A stretch of 64,000 nt of DNA. Source: Glebionis coronaria (lineage: Eukaryota; Streptophyta; Magnoliopsida; Asterales; Asteraceae). How positions within the stretch are numbered: the stretch's first letter is position 1; each line of letters begins with the position of its first letter. Below, piece after piece: positions 23,710 through 33,718 of this stretch. Location: contig CM046882.1 of the NCBI GenBank assembly GCA_025667525.1, forward strand, positions 524,918,618 through 524,982,617, read 5' to 3'. The translations under genes were made by a program, and so were the position numbers. The notes beneath the pieces were generated by a model. The model did no database searches. It was not told the DNA's origin and worked only from the letters and a program-made list of their open reading frames with translations.

Positions 23710-26537
23710 TGGTGGTAAACTATTCTCTGTATCCTTGGTGATCATTCGTATATATTGTTTATATTTTATCCACAAAAGCAAAATAGAAAAATATAAAACC
23801 ATATAAAAACCATAAAAATTGAAAAATTCAAAAAATCCAAAAATATTTTTACTTTATTTTTTAAAGGCATGTCTTTTGGTACGATAATATTTACGGCCTT
23901 AGAAATGTCGATTATTATTGACACGGCGCCATAAATAGAGTTCGTATAAAAGTTGTAAATATTTCATAAAACATGCCCTTATGGCTTGTAGTCATTTCTG
24001 ACTGCAACCCGGTTTTCACATTAAAGTCAAGTATTTCTTATGAAAGCTTTGACTCTCAACGGGAATTAATATTCTCGGGCAAGGTTTACTTTAAAACCTT
24101 GTAAGGGATCAAGTTTACTTTATAACTTGGTCTGACACAAATCTATGTACGCTTCAGTGCATTTATTTGTTAAAACAAGAGAAGTCTTGTTTTTATGAAG
24201 CTATCATCTCTACAACCATAGCTATCTACAAACTCGACGATGCGACTACTCAACCGACGACTACAGCTCTTTCAATAGAACACGAGTCAACAATTGAGGG
24301 GGAGCAATTGTCAAGCATTCAGAATCTTTGATGCCGAACGTGTCAAGCCCACTAACTGGTGTCAAGACAACAATACCAATCGTACACGTGGTGTAAAGAG
24401 ATGACTTCAGACGTGACGAAGCGACCAACATATGCCGACAAGAACCATTTGATCTTATCATATGATGTTCTCATCAATCAGGTCCAACCTTGTCAATTTT
24501 TTTAATATGGTGAATATGTGATCATGCTACAAATCGGTATCATATCTCATACATTTGGTATCATGAAGATAAAACGGACTTGCATTTTTCTTCCCAAAAC
24601 CATTGTTAAAACTTCAATAAATCAGTTGGTATTAAAAACATCGATTGGGTTAATATTTTTAATATGTGGGAGAAAATGTGATTTAATATGGGAAATTATC
24701 AAAAATGGTTTGACTTAACGTGCTGGCTTATCCCGACATATGCGAAATGTTTTCAAATATCGTGACATATGTTAAGGGGGAGCAAAACGGATTTGCACAT
24801 CAAAAATGGATTTCATGGTGATTTATACTTACCCACAACCCATTTATTTCACGACGATGAAGATTGTGGTGACATAAGGATGGTAGGATAGGTTAAGTCC
24901 TATGATTCTTCCAGAACCGGATGAATCTTCTCAAGGACATTCCATAGCTAGAAATAGTAGTCCTTAGGAAAGATGGAGAAAGATTGTGAACGTAGCTGAA
25001 TGTTGACCAAGTACTTAAGTTAGCACTGGAAGAATCACAACAAGGTGCTAGTTATGACGTATTGGTAAGCATTGAAGGGGTTGAAGAATGAAAAAGAATT
25101 GTAAAGATAAAGGGTCTAAAGAAAGAAGCCCTCCTTACAACCTTAGGCAGAAACCGGGTCAATACATATGCTATTGAGATCATTTTTAATGATGCTTGAT
25201 ATTGAAGACAGACATCATGGACCCAGTGATGCAATGCACAACCCATCCCAGCTAACTCAGATATCTCTCAAAAGATATTTGTTTTAATCACACGGAGACA
25301 ACGCATTATCTATTGATTTATTCACTCCGAATAAATTGGTATTGAAAAGGTGGCACTCCTCTCCAGCCTCCGATCACTAAAATTCAAAATGCACGATCGA
25401 GTCTAGAGCCATTTGAGATCATCACATATCTCATTAGGACACACTTTCATATTTCCTTGCTTCTTCACACACTGTGAAAAGTAAGAAAGATATTAAGAGT
25501 CCTACGCAAAATCTTCATGATCTTGCCTGAACATCTGAGTAATACGAAAGTATTTACAATGAAGATGGAAATCCTTCTTGAGCGAATATCAAAAAGCTCA
25601 TGGTAGGTGACTTGTGCGACTCTTTATGAATCAAGCTTGTGATAACTGGAAAGCAATAGTGGTTTAATTCTTAACTGAATTTAAACATGTTCCAGGCCTC
25701 TACGCAATATCTCAGTGATCTTGCCAGAACACTCAGAGTGACACCCTAGTGTTCACGATGATGAGTGGAAATCCTTCTAGTGTTAACCTCAAACAGCACT
25801 TGGTAGGTAACTTGCAAGATTCTATAAGAATCAAGCTCGTGACAACTGGAAAGCAACGATGGTGCGATTCTTTATTGAATTAAACTTGTTCCAGGAATCA
25901 GAATTGACGGCTTCAATCATGCGGATAATTTTATCCAAATGATTCACTCTTTACGTTCGCAGTCAGCTTTGGACGGTCGAGTAAAGAGAACGGGTTTACC
26001 CGCGAAATCTTGTCAAGGAGATTTTTAATTAAAACTACCTGCCACAAGTACGATATTTTATATCGTCCAACGGTCTTCACCGACCGGAGGTAAAATGCTA
26101 CCGAATTAGAATGAAATGTTCAAAGCCATTTTGTTCGTGTCTACTTATGTTGCGGCATTTGAAGACGGTGGCGTAGCGGAATCCGATAAGAAGTCGTCCC
26201 CGCATGCTTATACTTTATACACTTAATACTTAATCTAATTCAAGAAAGCCTAAAATTCAAGTCTTCCGCTGTATCAAACTCTGAAGTTTTCAAGAATTAC
26301 AAAGGTATAAGTATGTGGGACGTGAAGTCACGAGGAGGCGAAGATCACAAGTGAAGGATGCACAAGATCAAGGCAAGAGATTAATGCTAAAGATTGATAT
26401 CAAAGATCACATCAGCATGTTCACCTGAAAAGAAAAAGAAAAGAAAGACGAAGACTATGAGCTCAAGACAAGCATAGTACGCTAGGTTTATTTTATTATT
26501 GTAACTTGGGTAACGCCCTTGTTAGGAGTGACCTCCC
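23710..26537 (+). other. Long non-coding 3' tail of the copia element
   Basis: 2.8 kb between pol and the polypurine tract, with no domain-bearing ORF on either strand. SIRE-type copia elements have an extra ORF here; I see no trace of one. It holds a diverged tandem duplication at 25501-25696 and 25698-25895 (both units run from CTACGCAA...ATCTTGCC to TTGTTCCAGG or similar). Confidence 0.65.
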
Positions 26538-26549
26538 TTAGGGGGAGAT
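26538..26549 (+). promoter_or_regulatory. Polypurine tract
   Basis: TTAGGGGGAGAT immediately before the 3' LTR at 26550; plus-strand primer site of the copia element. Confidence 0.85.
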
Positions 26550-26879
26550 TGTTGGAAACACGTTTTACGTAATTAGGAAGATTCGGTCACTCCGACAATA
26601 TATTTAGTAGTAGCTCGTAGTTTAGTTATTTTATATTATGTAAACATAGAAAGGCCTAGTCCATGAGTTGTATGGATGACCCAATATGTAAGCCCAAGCC
26701 CATCATTATGGGCTTGGTATATAAACCCTCTCCTTAGATGGAGAGGGTGTGGTTCACCTCATTTTACACATAGTAATCAAGGTGTTTTATTATTATTCTC
26801 TCTCAAGTGTGTGTGTTATTCTACCAACTCTCTATCTCTTTCTCTCTCTAAAACATAAGCAGGATTTACAAATCCTACA
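26550..26879 (+). repeat. 3' LTR of the copia element (330 bp)
   Basis: Partner of 14630-14959; begins TGTTGGAAACACG, ends AATCCTACA. It keeps the likely ancestral TATATAAA at 26718-26725 between two hairpins. Confidence 0.95.
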
Positions 26880-26884
26880 TTCAT

Positions 26885-28126
26885 CACGGATCTCCCACAT
26901 AATCTTAACAATTAAATCTCTCTACGCATCGTAACCATACATGACATAACAATTAATTCATGCAAACATCTAAAGATAATCATCATGTAATTTTTAGAGT
27001 TTCAAAAAAAATTCATTTTTTTTTGGCTAGGCCGATTTTAATAAAGAAACAAAACCCTAATTTTTGTGAAACCTAAAAAACAACATGTGATTTTTAACTC
27101 AAATCAATATTAGTTAAAAAAAACTTTAGATCTCGATAATTATAACATGTTAAAACGGCTCTCGATGCCTATGAAGGTTTATAAAGCTCATAACAATTAC
27201 GCAAAACCCTAAATAAGATCAAAGCACACATAGCGGAAGCGATTTAACAAGATCATAATTAATAAAACATTCATAATTAATCAAGTTAGGGTTACATACC
27301 TTTTAGCAAGAGAAAATCCACAAGAACACCACCAAATCGCCAATTAGGGTTTATACGAAAAATACCAAGATATAGTTTATAGTGAAACTATATTACGCTC
27401 TTGTACACATGTAATGCAGCGGATCAATCGTGAGTCTAGCACTAATAAACCGAGCTTCAACACTTGTGGAATATAGCTAAATCGATAACCTAAAAAACAA
27501 ACCGAAACCCTAAATAGGGGTGTTTGTTCAATCGGCTATAGAGAGAGACAAAGAGATGGGATGGAAAAATTATGAAAGCTATGAGGGTTATTTATAGCCT
27601 TATAGGATTAGTAAACTTGTTCTCCAAGTCCTAATCAAATTAGGAAACAAATCCTCTCCATTTGGGCCTTGTATACCCGGCGGTGGACACCCCTATGAGT
27701 GTCTTCCGGAACCTTCTAATTTTCCAATGTATTCCATAACGCTCGTTATACTTAATTTTTAATTAACGATCGTTTAAGTTAAGCTCGGTTTATATTAATA
27801 AATATAATAAATATATTTATTAAATTAATTAATCATTTACATATTGTGTGCAATCCCGTAATCCCGAGTTCGATCGTATCACACGACTATTTAATTTTAT
27901 GTCCATGAACTTTCATAAAAGATGACTGAAAATATATATATAATTGGCTATTTATTGTTCTTGGACTTTCGCTAATAGACATATAAACAATACTCAATAT
28001 TAATTAATGGCCATGGCTTCAAAAATACATTTTATTATTCTCGAAAAGCTAATACGACCATTTGGAAAAAGAATATTTTTATCAAATGCTAAATGCTTTT
28101 TGCCGAACAAGCATTGAAATATTAAA
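26885..28126. other. AT-rich intergenic or old-element sequence, no gene seen
   Basis: Continuation of the host sequence interrupted at 14629. It contains short runs such as AAACCCTAA and ordinary AT-rich text but no coding domain, no identifiable LTR pair and no RNA gene. It may be the eroded LTR of the left copia element. Confidence 0.4.
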
Positions 28127-28188
28127 GCTTAATGCTCTCAAATGCTTGTTGCCAAACGCTTAATGCTCTCAAATGCTTGTTGCCAAAC
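28127..28188. repeat. 31 bp perfect tandem duplication
   Basis: GCTTAATGCTCTCAAATGCT... occurs twice back to back (28127-28157, 28158-28188), identical. Related shorter AAATGCTTTTTGCC text lies just upstream, so this looks like recent slippage on a simple motif. Confidence 0.8.
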
Positions 28189-28373
28189 ACACCGTCATTA
28201 TCCCGAGGGTTACATTACATCCAAAATTCTGTAGAAACATTTTTATATAACCATTGTAATGCCTTTAAGGCTTCAATAGCAGCTCAGAATCCATTACACA
28301 AACACAAATTCTGTACTAAGATAAGCATTTGAACAAATAATTTGAAAATACAACATAACATGTCGAAACATGA

Positions 28374-28379
28374 TTTATT
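28374..28379 (-). terminator. Candidate polyadenylation signal of the hydrolase gene
   Basis: AATAAA on the minus strand, about 60 bases after the stop codon at 28438. Position fits a plant near-upstream element; not proven. Confidence 0.45.
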
Positions 28380-29204
28380 CAGCTTCTCAAACCTGTAAAT
28401 GTCTCTTTTAATTTACATGATTTGGTTTTCACAGGGTCTACTTTTTTGTCTTTAGACCCTTGTTAAACCAATCCACAAGATCCCGATGAGCCTCAAAAGC
28501 AGATTTCTTAGCTAATTCATCTGTATCATTATAACGGATGGTCCAACCATGTTTTACACCAGGATATATCTTTACAAAGTGCTTAATCTGCCATAAACCA
28601 CACCATACGTTAATCCATATACTAAAGAACGGGTCAATAGGGGTTGAGTTTATTTCAAAAGGTCAAATCAAAAAATTTAACTGAAAGGGTAACTGTGTTG
28701 TTGGATGTTTGATAAAAGCCTATACACACAGCTTAAGTATTACAAGTTCTTACAAAACTGGAAGGAACTGTTGAATGTGAATGACAAAATATATACGTCA
28801 GAGATGCTGGAAAAATTACCTTATTAGCTTTTAAAGCAGCCTCACACTCATTGACTAATTTCGGAGGAAACTTTCCGTCAAGTTCAGCAGATAGTATTCC
28901 GGTAGGGACCTTAACTCCTAAGAAATCATCACATTAATCAGCAAAAAAGTAAAGAAAGGTAAGAATTTGATAAAAAAAATGTACAAAGGAAAAAGAACTA
29001 GGAAACCCCCACCAAAGCTCTTGTTTTGAGAGCGACCACCCTAACAAAACGCCAATTTTGCCACCTCTAATATGTCCTAGTACTTCCAACATGACCCCCT
29101 TTCAAGCATGGATAGATTATGATAAATGTTGTTGAGAAAACATACCTTTGATATCGTCTAAAGTGACAAATGAAGGATGCAAGAGTGCAGCAACTTGTAT
29201 ATTA

Positions 29205-29479
29205 TGATACGATCCTGCACTGCATTAGTATATAATTATTATTAATTAGTTTATTTAGTTTCCTTTTATTGCATTATCTTAGGGACCAAGTTATCTTTTA
29301 TTATATATAGGGCATTAGGTTTGTAACAGGGATTATGTTGAATGATAATGAAGTATTGGTTTTATTAATCAATTGGGGAGTCGGTTTATCTCACTAATAT
29401 AAGCCATTGGGGGGTCGGGTTATCCCATTAATATAATCTATCTATCTTTTTATCTCTATTATCGATCCGGTTCGTATCA
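29205..29479 (+). repeat. 5' LTR of the gag-only element (275 bp)
   Basis: Identical by eye to 30740-31014. TATATATA at 29302-29309 is the likely TATA box. Confidence 0.95.
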
Positions 29480-29481
29480 AT

Positions 29482-29494
29482 TGGTATCAGAGCT
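29482..29494 (+). promoter_or_regulatory. Primer-binding site (initiator tRNA-Met type)
   Basis: TGGTATCAGAGCT two bases after the 5' LTR. Confidence 0.92.
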
Positions 29495-29512
29495 GTTTCG
29501 ATTCTAGGGTTT

Positions 29513-29516
<4 letters not shown>

Positions 29517-29556
<40 letters not shown>
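29517..29556 (+). repeat. A40 homopolymer in the leader
   Basis: Forty consecutive A residues between the primer site and the gag start at 29644. Length may be an assembly estimate, since long homopolymers are error-prone. Confidence 0.85.
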
Positions 29557-29557
<1 letters not shown>

Positions 29558-29643
29558 GTTTACCCCGGACACTATTCATCCGAATCACTGTTCACGTCCA
29601 GAAATTACTGTTCATCGCTACTGTTCATCCGGGGCACAAGAAG

Positions 29644-30780
29644 ATGGTTAACAGCATGCGTTCATTCGGAAGAGATTTAAAGATGTCTAACTTTGAAGGA
29701 GGTGATGTTTTTGGGTGGATTTACCGCATGGAACGATATTTTCATATCGAGAGGATTGAGGCTAAGGATCAATTAACGGTTGCGGAGTTATGTTTAGAGG
29801 GACAAGCTCTTTCTTGGTTATGTTGGAGTGATTGTCGAACTCCGTTTAGATCTTGGGAGGATTTTAAAAGGCGAATATTAAACAGATTCGAACAATCTCG
29901 TGAGGGTAGTTCGTATGAGCAATATTCCGCGATTAGAACCTACCAAGAGAATAAGAGGCGTGAAGAATGGAATCAAATGATTAAAGAAAAAATTGAAGAG
30001 GATAAGTGGCGTGAAGCATGTATTCAAAAGCTTGAAGAGATGAAAAATATAATTCAGTCTTTACGGAATCCCATATCGCCACCGGTAACAACCAATGTAC
30101 CCGCAGAACCGATTCAAAATACCTTACGTTTTGAAGAAAATAGCGGGCAAAGTTATACAAGTGGTGAGGAGGTGAAAGGAGAGTTGAAAGGCAACGTTGT
30201 TGAAGGTGTTCATGTCATAGATTCAAAAGAAGATGCTGATGTATATGGTGGGGAAAACCTACCACAAACAGAAAATGCACTTCCGGATTTGGATACAAAA
30301 GACATTGGCACATGCACTATGGTTCCAGAAAAAGCAAATAACCAAGACAACACGAACATGACAAAGGATCAGCCACGTGTACGAGAGAAGGATGTACCTT
30401 CGCATGGGCCGAGAGAACAACAAATGGATGGACAGATTTTGGGTGCAGAACTGGAATTAAGGGCTTCCGAGGGGCTTCATTGTGACATAAGGAAGGAAGA
30501 AAGGATAACTTGGAATCCAGGGATCGATCGTCATCCATCAGAAAGAAAATGGAATTTTGGCCTGAATGTTTTTACAAAATCGATTATCAAAAGCAATCAT
30601 TTGACTCAAATTTTTAGGCCTAATGATGACCAACATGAGAGGAGGGGAGTTCAAAGAAGAATTTGGGATCCCGGGATTACTCGAGGCTACATCTTTATGC
30701 AACACCTTGAGGACAAGGTGTTTTTGGGGGCGGGAGTATTGATACGATCCTGCACTGCATTAGTATATAATTATTATTAA
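29644..30780 (+). CDS. Intact gag-like protein, 378 residues
   Basis: ATG at 29644 is the first start after the A tract and opens MVNSMRSFGRDLKMSNFEGG. Residues about 18-90 match the retrotransposon gag (capsid) pattern of gypsy elements: FEGGDVFGWIYRMERYF, then LCLEGQALSWLCW, then WEDFKRRILNRFEQS. Residues about 100-140 are highly charged and probably coiled coil (REEWNQMIKEKIEEDKW). The remainder is polar and low in recognisable motif, with no CCHC zinc knuckle. The last 13 codons and the stop lie inside the 3' LTR, which starts at 30740. The protein would form particles that package the element RNA. The intact frame, together with identical LTRs, indicates recent activity. Confidence 0.88.
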   Translation: MVNSMRSFGRDLKMSNFEGGDVFGWIYRMERYFHIERIEAKDQLTVAELCLEGQALSWLCWSDCRTPFRSWEDFKRRILNRFEQSREGSSYEQYSAIRTYQENKRREEWNQMIKEKIEEDKWREACIQKLEEMKNIIQSLRNPISPPVTTNVPAEPIQNTLRFEENSGQSYTSGEEVKGELKGNVVEGVHVIDSKEDADVYGGENLPQTENALPDLDTKDIGTCTMVPEKANNQDNTNMTKDQPRVREKDVPSHGPREQQMDGQILGAELELRASEGLHCDIRKEERITWNPGIDRHPSERKWNFGLNVFTKSIIKSNHLTQIFRPNDDQHERRGVQRRIWDPGITRGYIFMQHLEDKVFLGAGVLIRSCTALVYNYY

Positions 30781-31014
30781 TTAGTTTATTTAGTTTCCTT
30801 TTATTGCATTATCTTAGGGACCAAGTTATCTTTTATTATATATAGGGCATTAGGTTTGTAACAGGGATTATGTTGAATGATAATGAAGTATTGGTTTTAT
30901 TAATCAATTGGGGAGTCGGTTTATCTCACTAATATAAGCCATTGGGGGGTCGGGTTATCCCATTAATATAATCTATCTATCTTTTTATCTCTATTATCGA
31001 TCCGGTTCGTATCA
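30740..31014 (+). repeat. 3' LTR of the gag-only element (275 bp)
   Basis: Identical by eye to 29205-29479; carries the stop codon of the gag ORF at 30778-30780. Confidence 0.95.
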
Positions 31015-31846
31015 TATTATCCGCAGACTTTGCTAGCTCACCAACAACCTTGCCTGTCAATAAGAATTGATAAAAATGAAAAGTGAGTTGTAATTTTTGT
31101 AATAGCAATGTTAATTTTAAATAACTTGTTTTAAAGGCGGGCCTTACCACCCCAGCAGAATCCTGCTGCCGCAACCTTACATATACCCTTTTTTTTAAGA
31201 TCCTGAATAAGCGGCTTGGCAAATTCAACTGCTTCCTCCTACAGAAGAGAAAAGGGTATAAACACAGAGTTTAGGCGCTAGACCAAGAAACAGTATTATC
31301 AATGATAAACAAATGATTCTAGAATTCATAAAAACTGATTCCTTGATTCTGACAAAATTATATGTTCTTATGTCTAAAGCATATCACAGTTTTATTTGGC
31401 AAAAGTGAAGTGCATGTCCTAATCCGTAAACATGGCCTATACAATGCTACTTCGTTGCATTTTCCCCTGTTTTATGCCACCTTAAAGTCAAAATGCACCT
31501 ATCCAGTTGACTATTTCTAGCCTAACAAAATTATAATATAACGTTAAATATTTAACAAGATGCGAATTAGAGAGATTAACCGGTGCATGCTTTTTCAGCC
31601 ATTCGTCTTTCGGAGCTTCAGGGGTCAAGGGGTCGCCATGGAAGAGATCAGGAACGACAGCATAATATCCAGCAGATGCAACTTTGTCTGCAACATTTCT
31701 GCAAGTTCAAATTATACATCATATAACTCGTGATGCAAAGAATACTTGTTCTGAATTGAAGAGTACTACATCCACATAATTTTGACAAAAAAATTTCCAC
31801 GCAATGATATGCCCGAAAATGATTTTAGTTGACTACGGATTGTTTT

Positions 31847-32338
31847 GGGGTGTTTTAAATTGCTCATCTGCTTTCATTTGCTTTAAAATAAGCAGATAAG
31901 CACTTTCTGTATAAACAATTAAAACTGGTTATCTGTTTATTGAAAAAATGCAATAAACCTGGATAAGCACTCACACATGCAATTCCAAACACTCCCTAAG
32001 AAAATACTAATCTGCTTATTACGTTTTTAAAACAGTTTTGTGAGTGTTTGCTGTACTTGGTGGTTTTTATGATTGCTTGTTTTTTTTCTGCTAAAAACTA
32101 AAACATCCTAAAAATGGTGTTTGGAATTTGCTTCTTTAAAACGAAATGCAAGAATACTCGAAAAAGTATTTACTAAAAATTTTCTAACAATTTCATTTAT
32201 AAAAGGTTACAAGTTAATTACGTATGTAAAAAAGTATGTCTGATTTTAGCTAAAATAAACACATTGAAATACGCAGCTCCCTAACTGGTTATCAGATTAT
32301 GCTGTGTTTACCTCAAAATAAGCAACCCCAAACACCCC
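31847..32338. mobile_element. MITE-like element in intron 3 of the hydrolase gene
   Basis: Starts GGGGTGTTTTAAATTGCT and ends with the inverse AGCAACCCCAAACACCCC, giving an imperfect terminal inverted repeat of about 18 bp. The interior repeats AATAAGCAGATAAGCA-like text. I could not define a clean target duplication, so the superfamily (hAT-like is likely) is open. Confidence 0.5.
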
Positions 32339-33109
32339 TTTACTATGTTTTCTTTTTAAAGTTTTGTGCGTGTTCGTGATTGCTTAGGGGATGCTAGTTA
32401 AGCTTACTTTTGGGCTTGTGAGCTAACGTGATTCCGGATTCATTTGAAACTTATGAGCCTATATAAGCTTATTGTGACTTATTATAGTTTGAAAATGAGC
32501 CGAAAAAATGGGGCTGTGAAACATATTCAAAAACCACACGAGCTCGTAATCCCAAAGATCAGCTTAAACAAATACCCTTTTGCTAAACTGCTTATCTAAT
32601 AGTGATAGTTGTCTCAAAATGTAGCTAACTTTGTCCCTTCTTTTCTTTCTGTGTTGCGCGTGCTTATTTAAAAGCGTGTGGCGCAGAACTCCAAAAAGTG
32701 ACAAGTAGCTACATTTGAGTTTATTATCCCTATAATACTGTAAGCTCTTTAAACAAAAAAAATCCGCAACATACCTCAACTTTGGAGCTCCATAACCTGC
32801 ATAAACAAATAAAAACAATCCCGTAAACTTAAACCATATATGATAAAACGAAATAAAAACAAGCTGAGTAGAGTTAAATTCTCATACCCCAAACATCAGA
32901 AACAAGAATGATGGCAGTCTTGGAATGTGGGTTGCCGGAGACATAGCAGTTGAGTGAACCGATTTGAACATCGCCCCCGGAGATCATTTTTTTCGGAGGG
33001 TTTGAGCAGCATTCTGGGCCTGACAATTTTTCTTTCTTCGTATTAGTAAAGTTTCAAACCACTTTTAGCAGTGATCAAATTCTTACGAACTTTATTGTTT
33101 CGGCGTATA

Positions 33110-33325
33110 TATCCGGCTTATGGCTTATTTAAGATTGAGCTTATGTTTTATAAGCTCACCTTTTCGTGATTTATTTTAAAATTTTACCGCTCATATATGT
33201 TCATTATTTCATACAGTAATAAACTTATATAAGCTGAGAAGTTTAAAAACAAGCCACAAAAGTTGAGCTTATGAAACATAAGCCCAAAATGAAATAAGGA
33301 ATAATCCGGCTATATAAGCCTACAA
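33110..33325. repeat. Fold-back, MITE-like sequence in intron 1 of the hydrolase gene
   Basis: ATCCGGCTTATGGCTTATTT near 33113 is mirrored by AAATAAGGAATAATCCGGCT near 33290 and by several TAAGCTCA/TGAGCTTA pairs between. Edges unclear. Confidence 0.4.
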
Positions 33326-33703
33326 CACCCTCTAAGATTGTATTGAAGATCTCGATATGTTCATGTAAAAAAAACATATGTAGCCAACAAGGTGGTAACA
33401 ACAATAACATATACTTTTTTCTAACATATAGTTTTTCTTATAACATATACTTTTTTCTTCTTTTTTTTTTTTTTTTTTGAATAACAACAACATATACATT
33501 TAAAATGTATATATACATACCTTTCTAAATATAGAAAAAATTCAAAAGTCCATACCTAAATTTAACTTGGCTGAACATGTGCTCAGAAGGAGAAGAAAAA
33601 AGAGAAGCATCATTCTGAAAATGTCAGAAACAGTTAGGAGCAAGAAGTCAATGGAAGTACGTCAAGAATCAAGATTGAGTAGGTTCAAAGAGGATTTTCA
33701 GGT

Positions 33704-33718
33704 CTTTTATATGGCCCA
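33704..33718 (-). promoter_or_regulatory. Candidate TATA box and TGGGCC element of the hydrolase gene
   Basis: On the minus strand TGGGCC is followed directly by ATATAAAAG, about 90 bases before the ATG at 33613. That spacing would leave a 5' UTR near 60 bases. The alternative is a 5' UTR intron: a good donor, AAATACAG then GTATTTG, lies near 34250, with the acceptor TTTTCAG just before the ATG. In that case the promoter would be upstream of 34340. Confidence 0.35.

Larger units (their letters stand above)
14630..26879 (+). mobile_element. Ty1/copia LTR retrotransposon, full length, decayed
   Basis: A 12.25 kb element with 330 bp LTRs (14630-14959, 26550-26879), perfect TSD TTCAT at 14625-14629 and 26880-26884, a primer site complementary to initiator tRNA-Met, and a polypurine tract. 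It is unusually long for copia because of a 0.9 kb repeat-rich leader, a 4.4 kb gag with long coiled-coil stretches and a 2.8 kb non-coding tail. By eye the two LTRs differ at about 12 of 330 positions (3.6%). With a commonly used rate of 1.3e-8 per site per year that would be roughly 1.4 million years, an inference only. The gag-pol resembles an abundant copia family I associate with Asteraceae genomes. Confidence 0.95.
29205..31014 (+). mobile_element. Gag-only (non-autonomous) Ty3/gypsy-type LTR retrotransposon, very young
   Basis: 1810 bp with two 275 bp LTRs (29205-29479, 30740-31014) that I read as identical. LTR ends are TGATAC...GTATCA. The TSD is TATTA at 29200-29204 and 31015-31019, lying inside exon 6 of the hydrolase gene. 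A tRNA-Met primer site follows the 5' LTR and a G-rich polypurine-like tract (GGGGGCGGGAG) precedes the 3' LTR. The interior encodes a gag-like protein and nothing else: no protease, RT or integrase. It must use enzymes from another element. Confidence 0.96.
28438..33613 (-). pseudogene. Dienelactone hydrolase family gene (8 exons), exon 6 split by a retroelement
   Basis: Alpha/beta hydrolase of the plant dienelactone hydrolase (carboxymethylenebutenolidase-like, endo-1,3;1,4-beta-glucanase-like) family; substrate unknown. Minus-strand exons, all with GT..AG borders: 33613-33556, 33019-32888, 32796-32775, 31698-31581, 31238-31148, 31053-31015 plus 29199-29146 (one exon, split), 28917-28820, 28587-28438. 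Skipping the element and one TSD copy, these join to 253 codons and a TAG. Residues 1-15 (MMLLFFLLLLSTCSA) look like a signal peptide, suggesting secretion. Landmarks are SGNPHSKTAIILVSDVWG near 50, the nucleophile elbow GFCWGG with Cys138, ELDG with Asp185, and KHGWTIRY with His217. Length fits the family. The insertion falls in the codon for residue 154, between nucleophile and acid, so this allele should be non-functional. AG before the ATG could also be a 5' UTR intron acceptor. Confidence 0.93.

Noticed and set aside
23710..26537. Hidden ORF2 in the tail of the copia element at 14630-26879
   Set aside because: Both strands checked for the ORF2 landmarks found at 39.8-44 kb; none seen.
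30317..30538. Minus-strand frame inside the gag-only element
   Set aside because: Shadow of the intact plus-strand gag frame.
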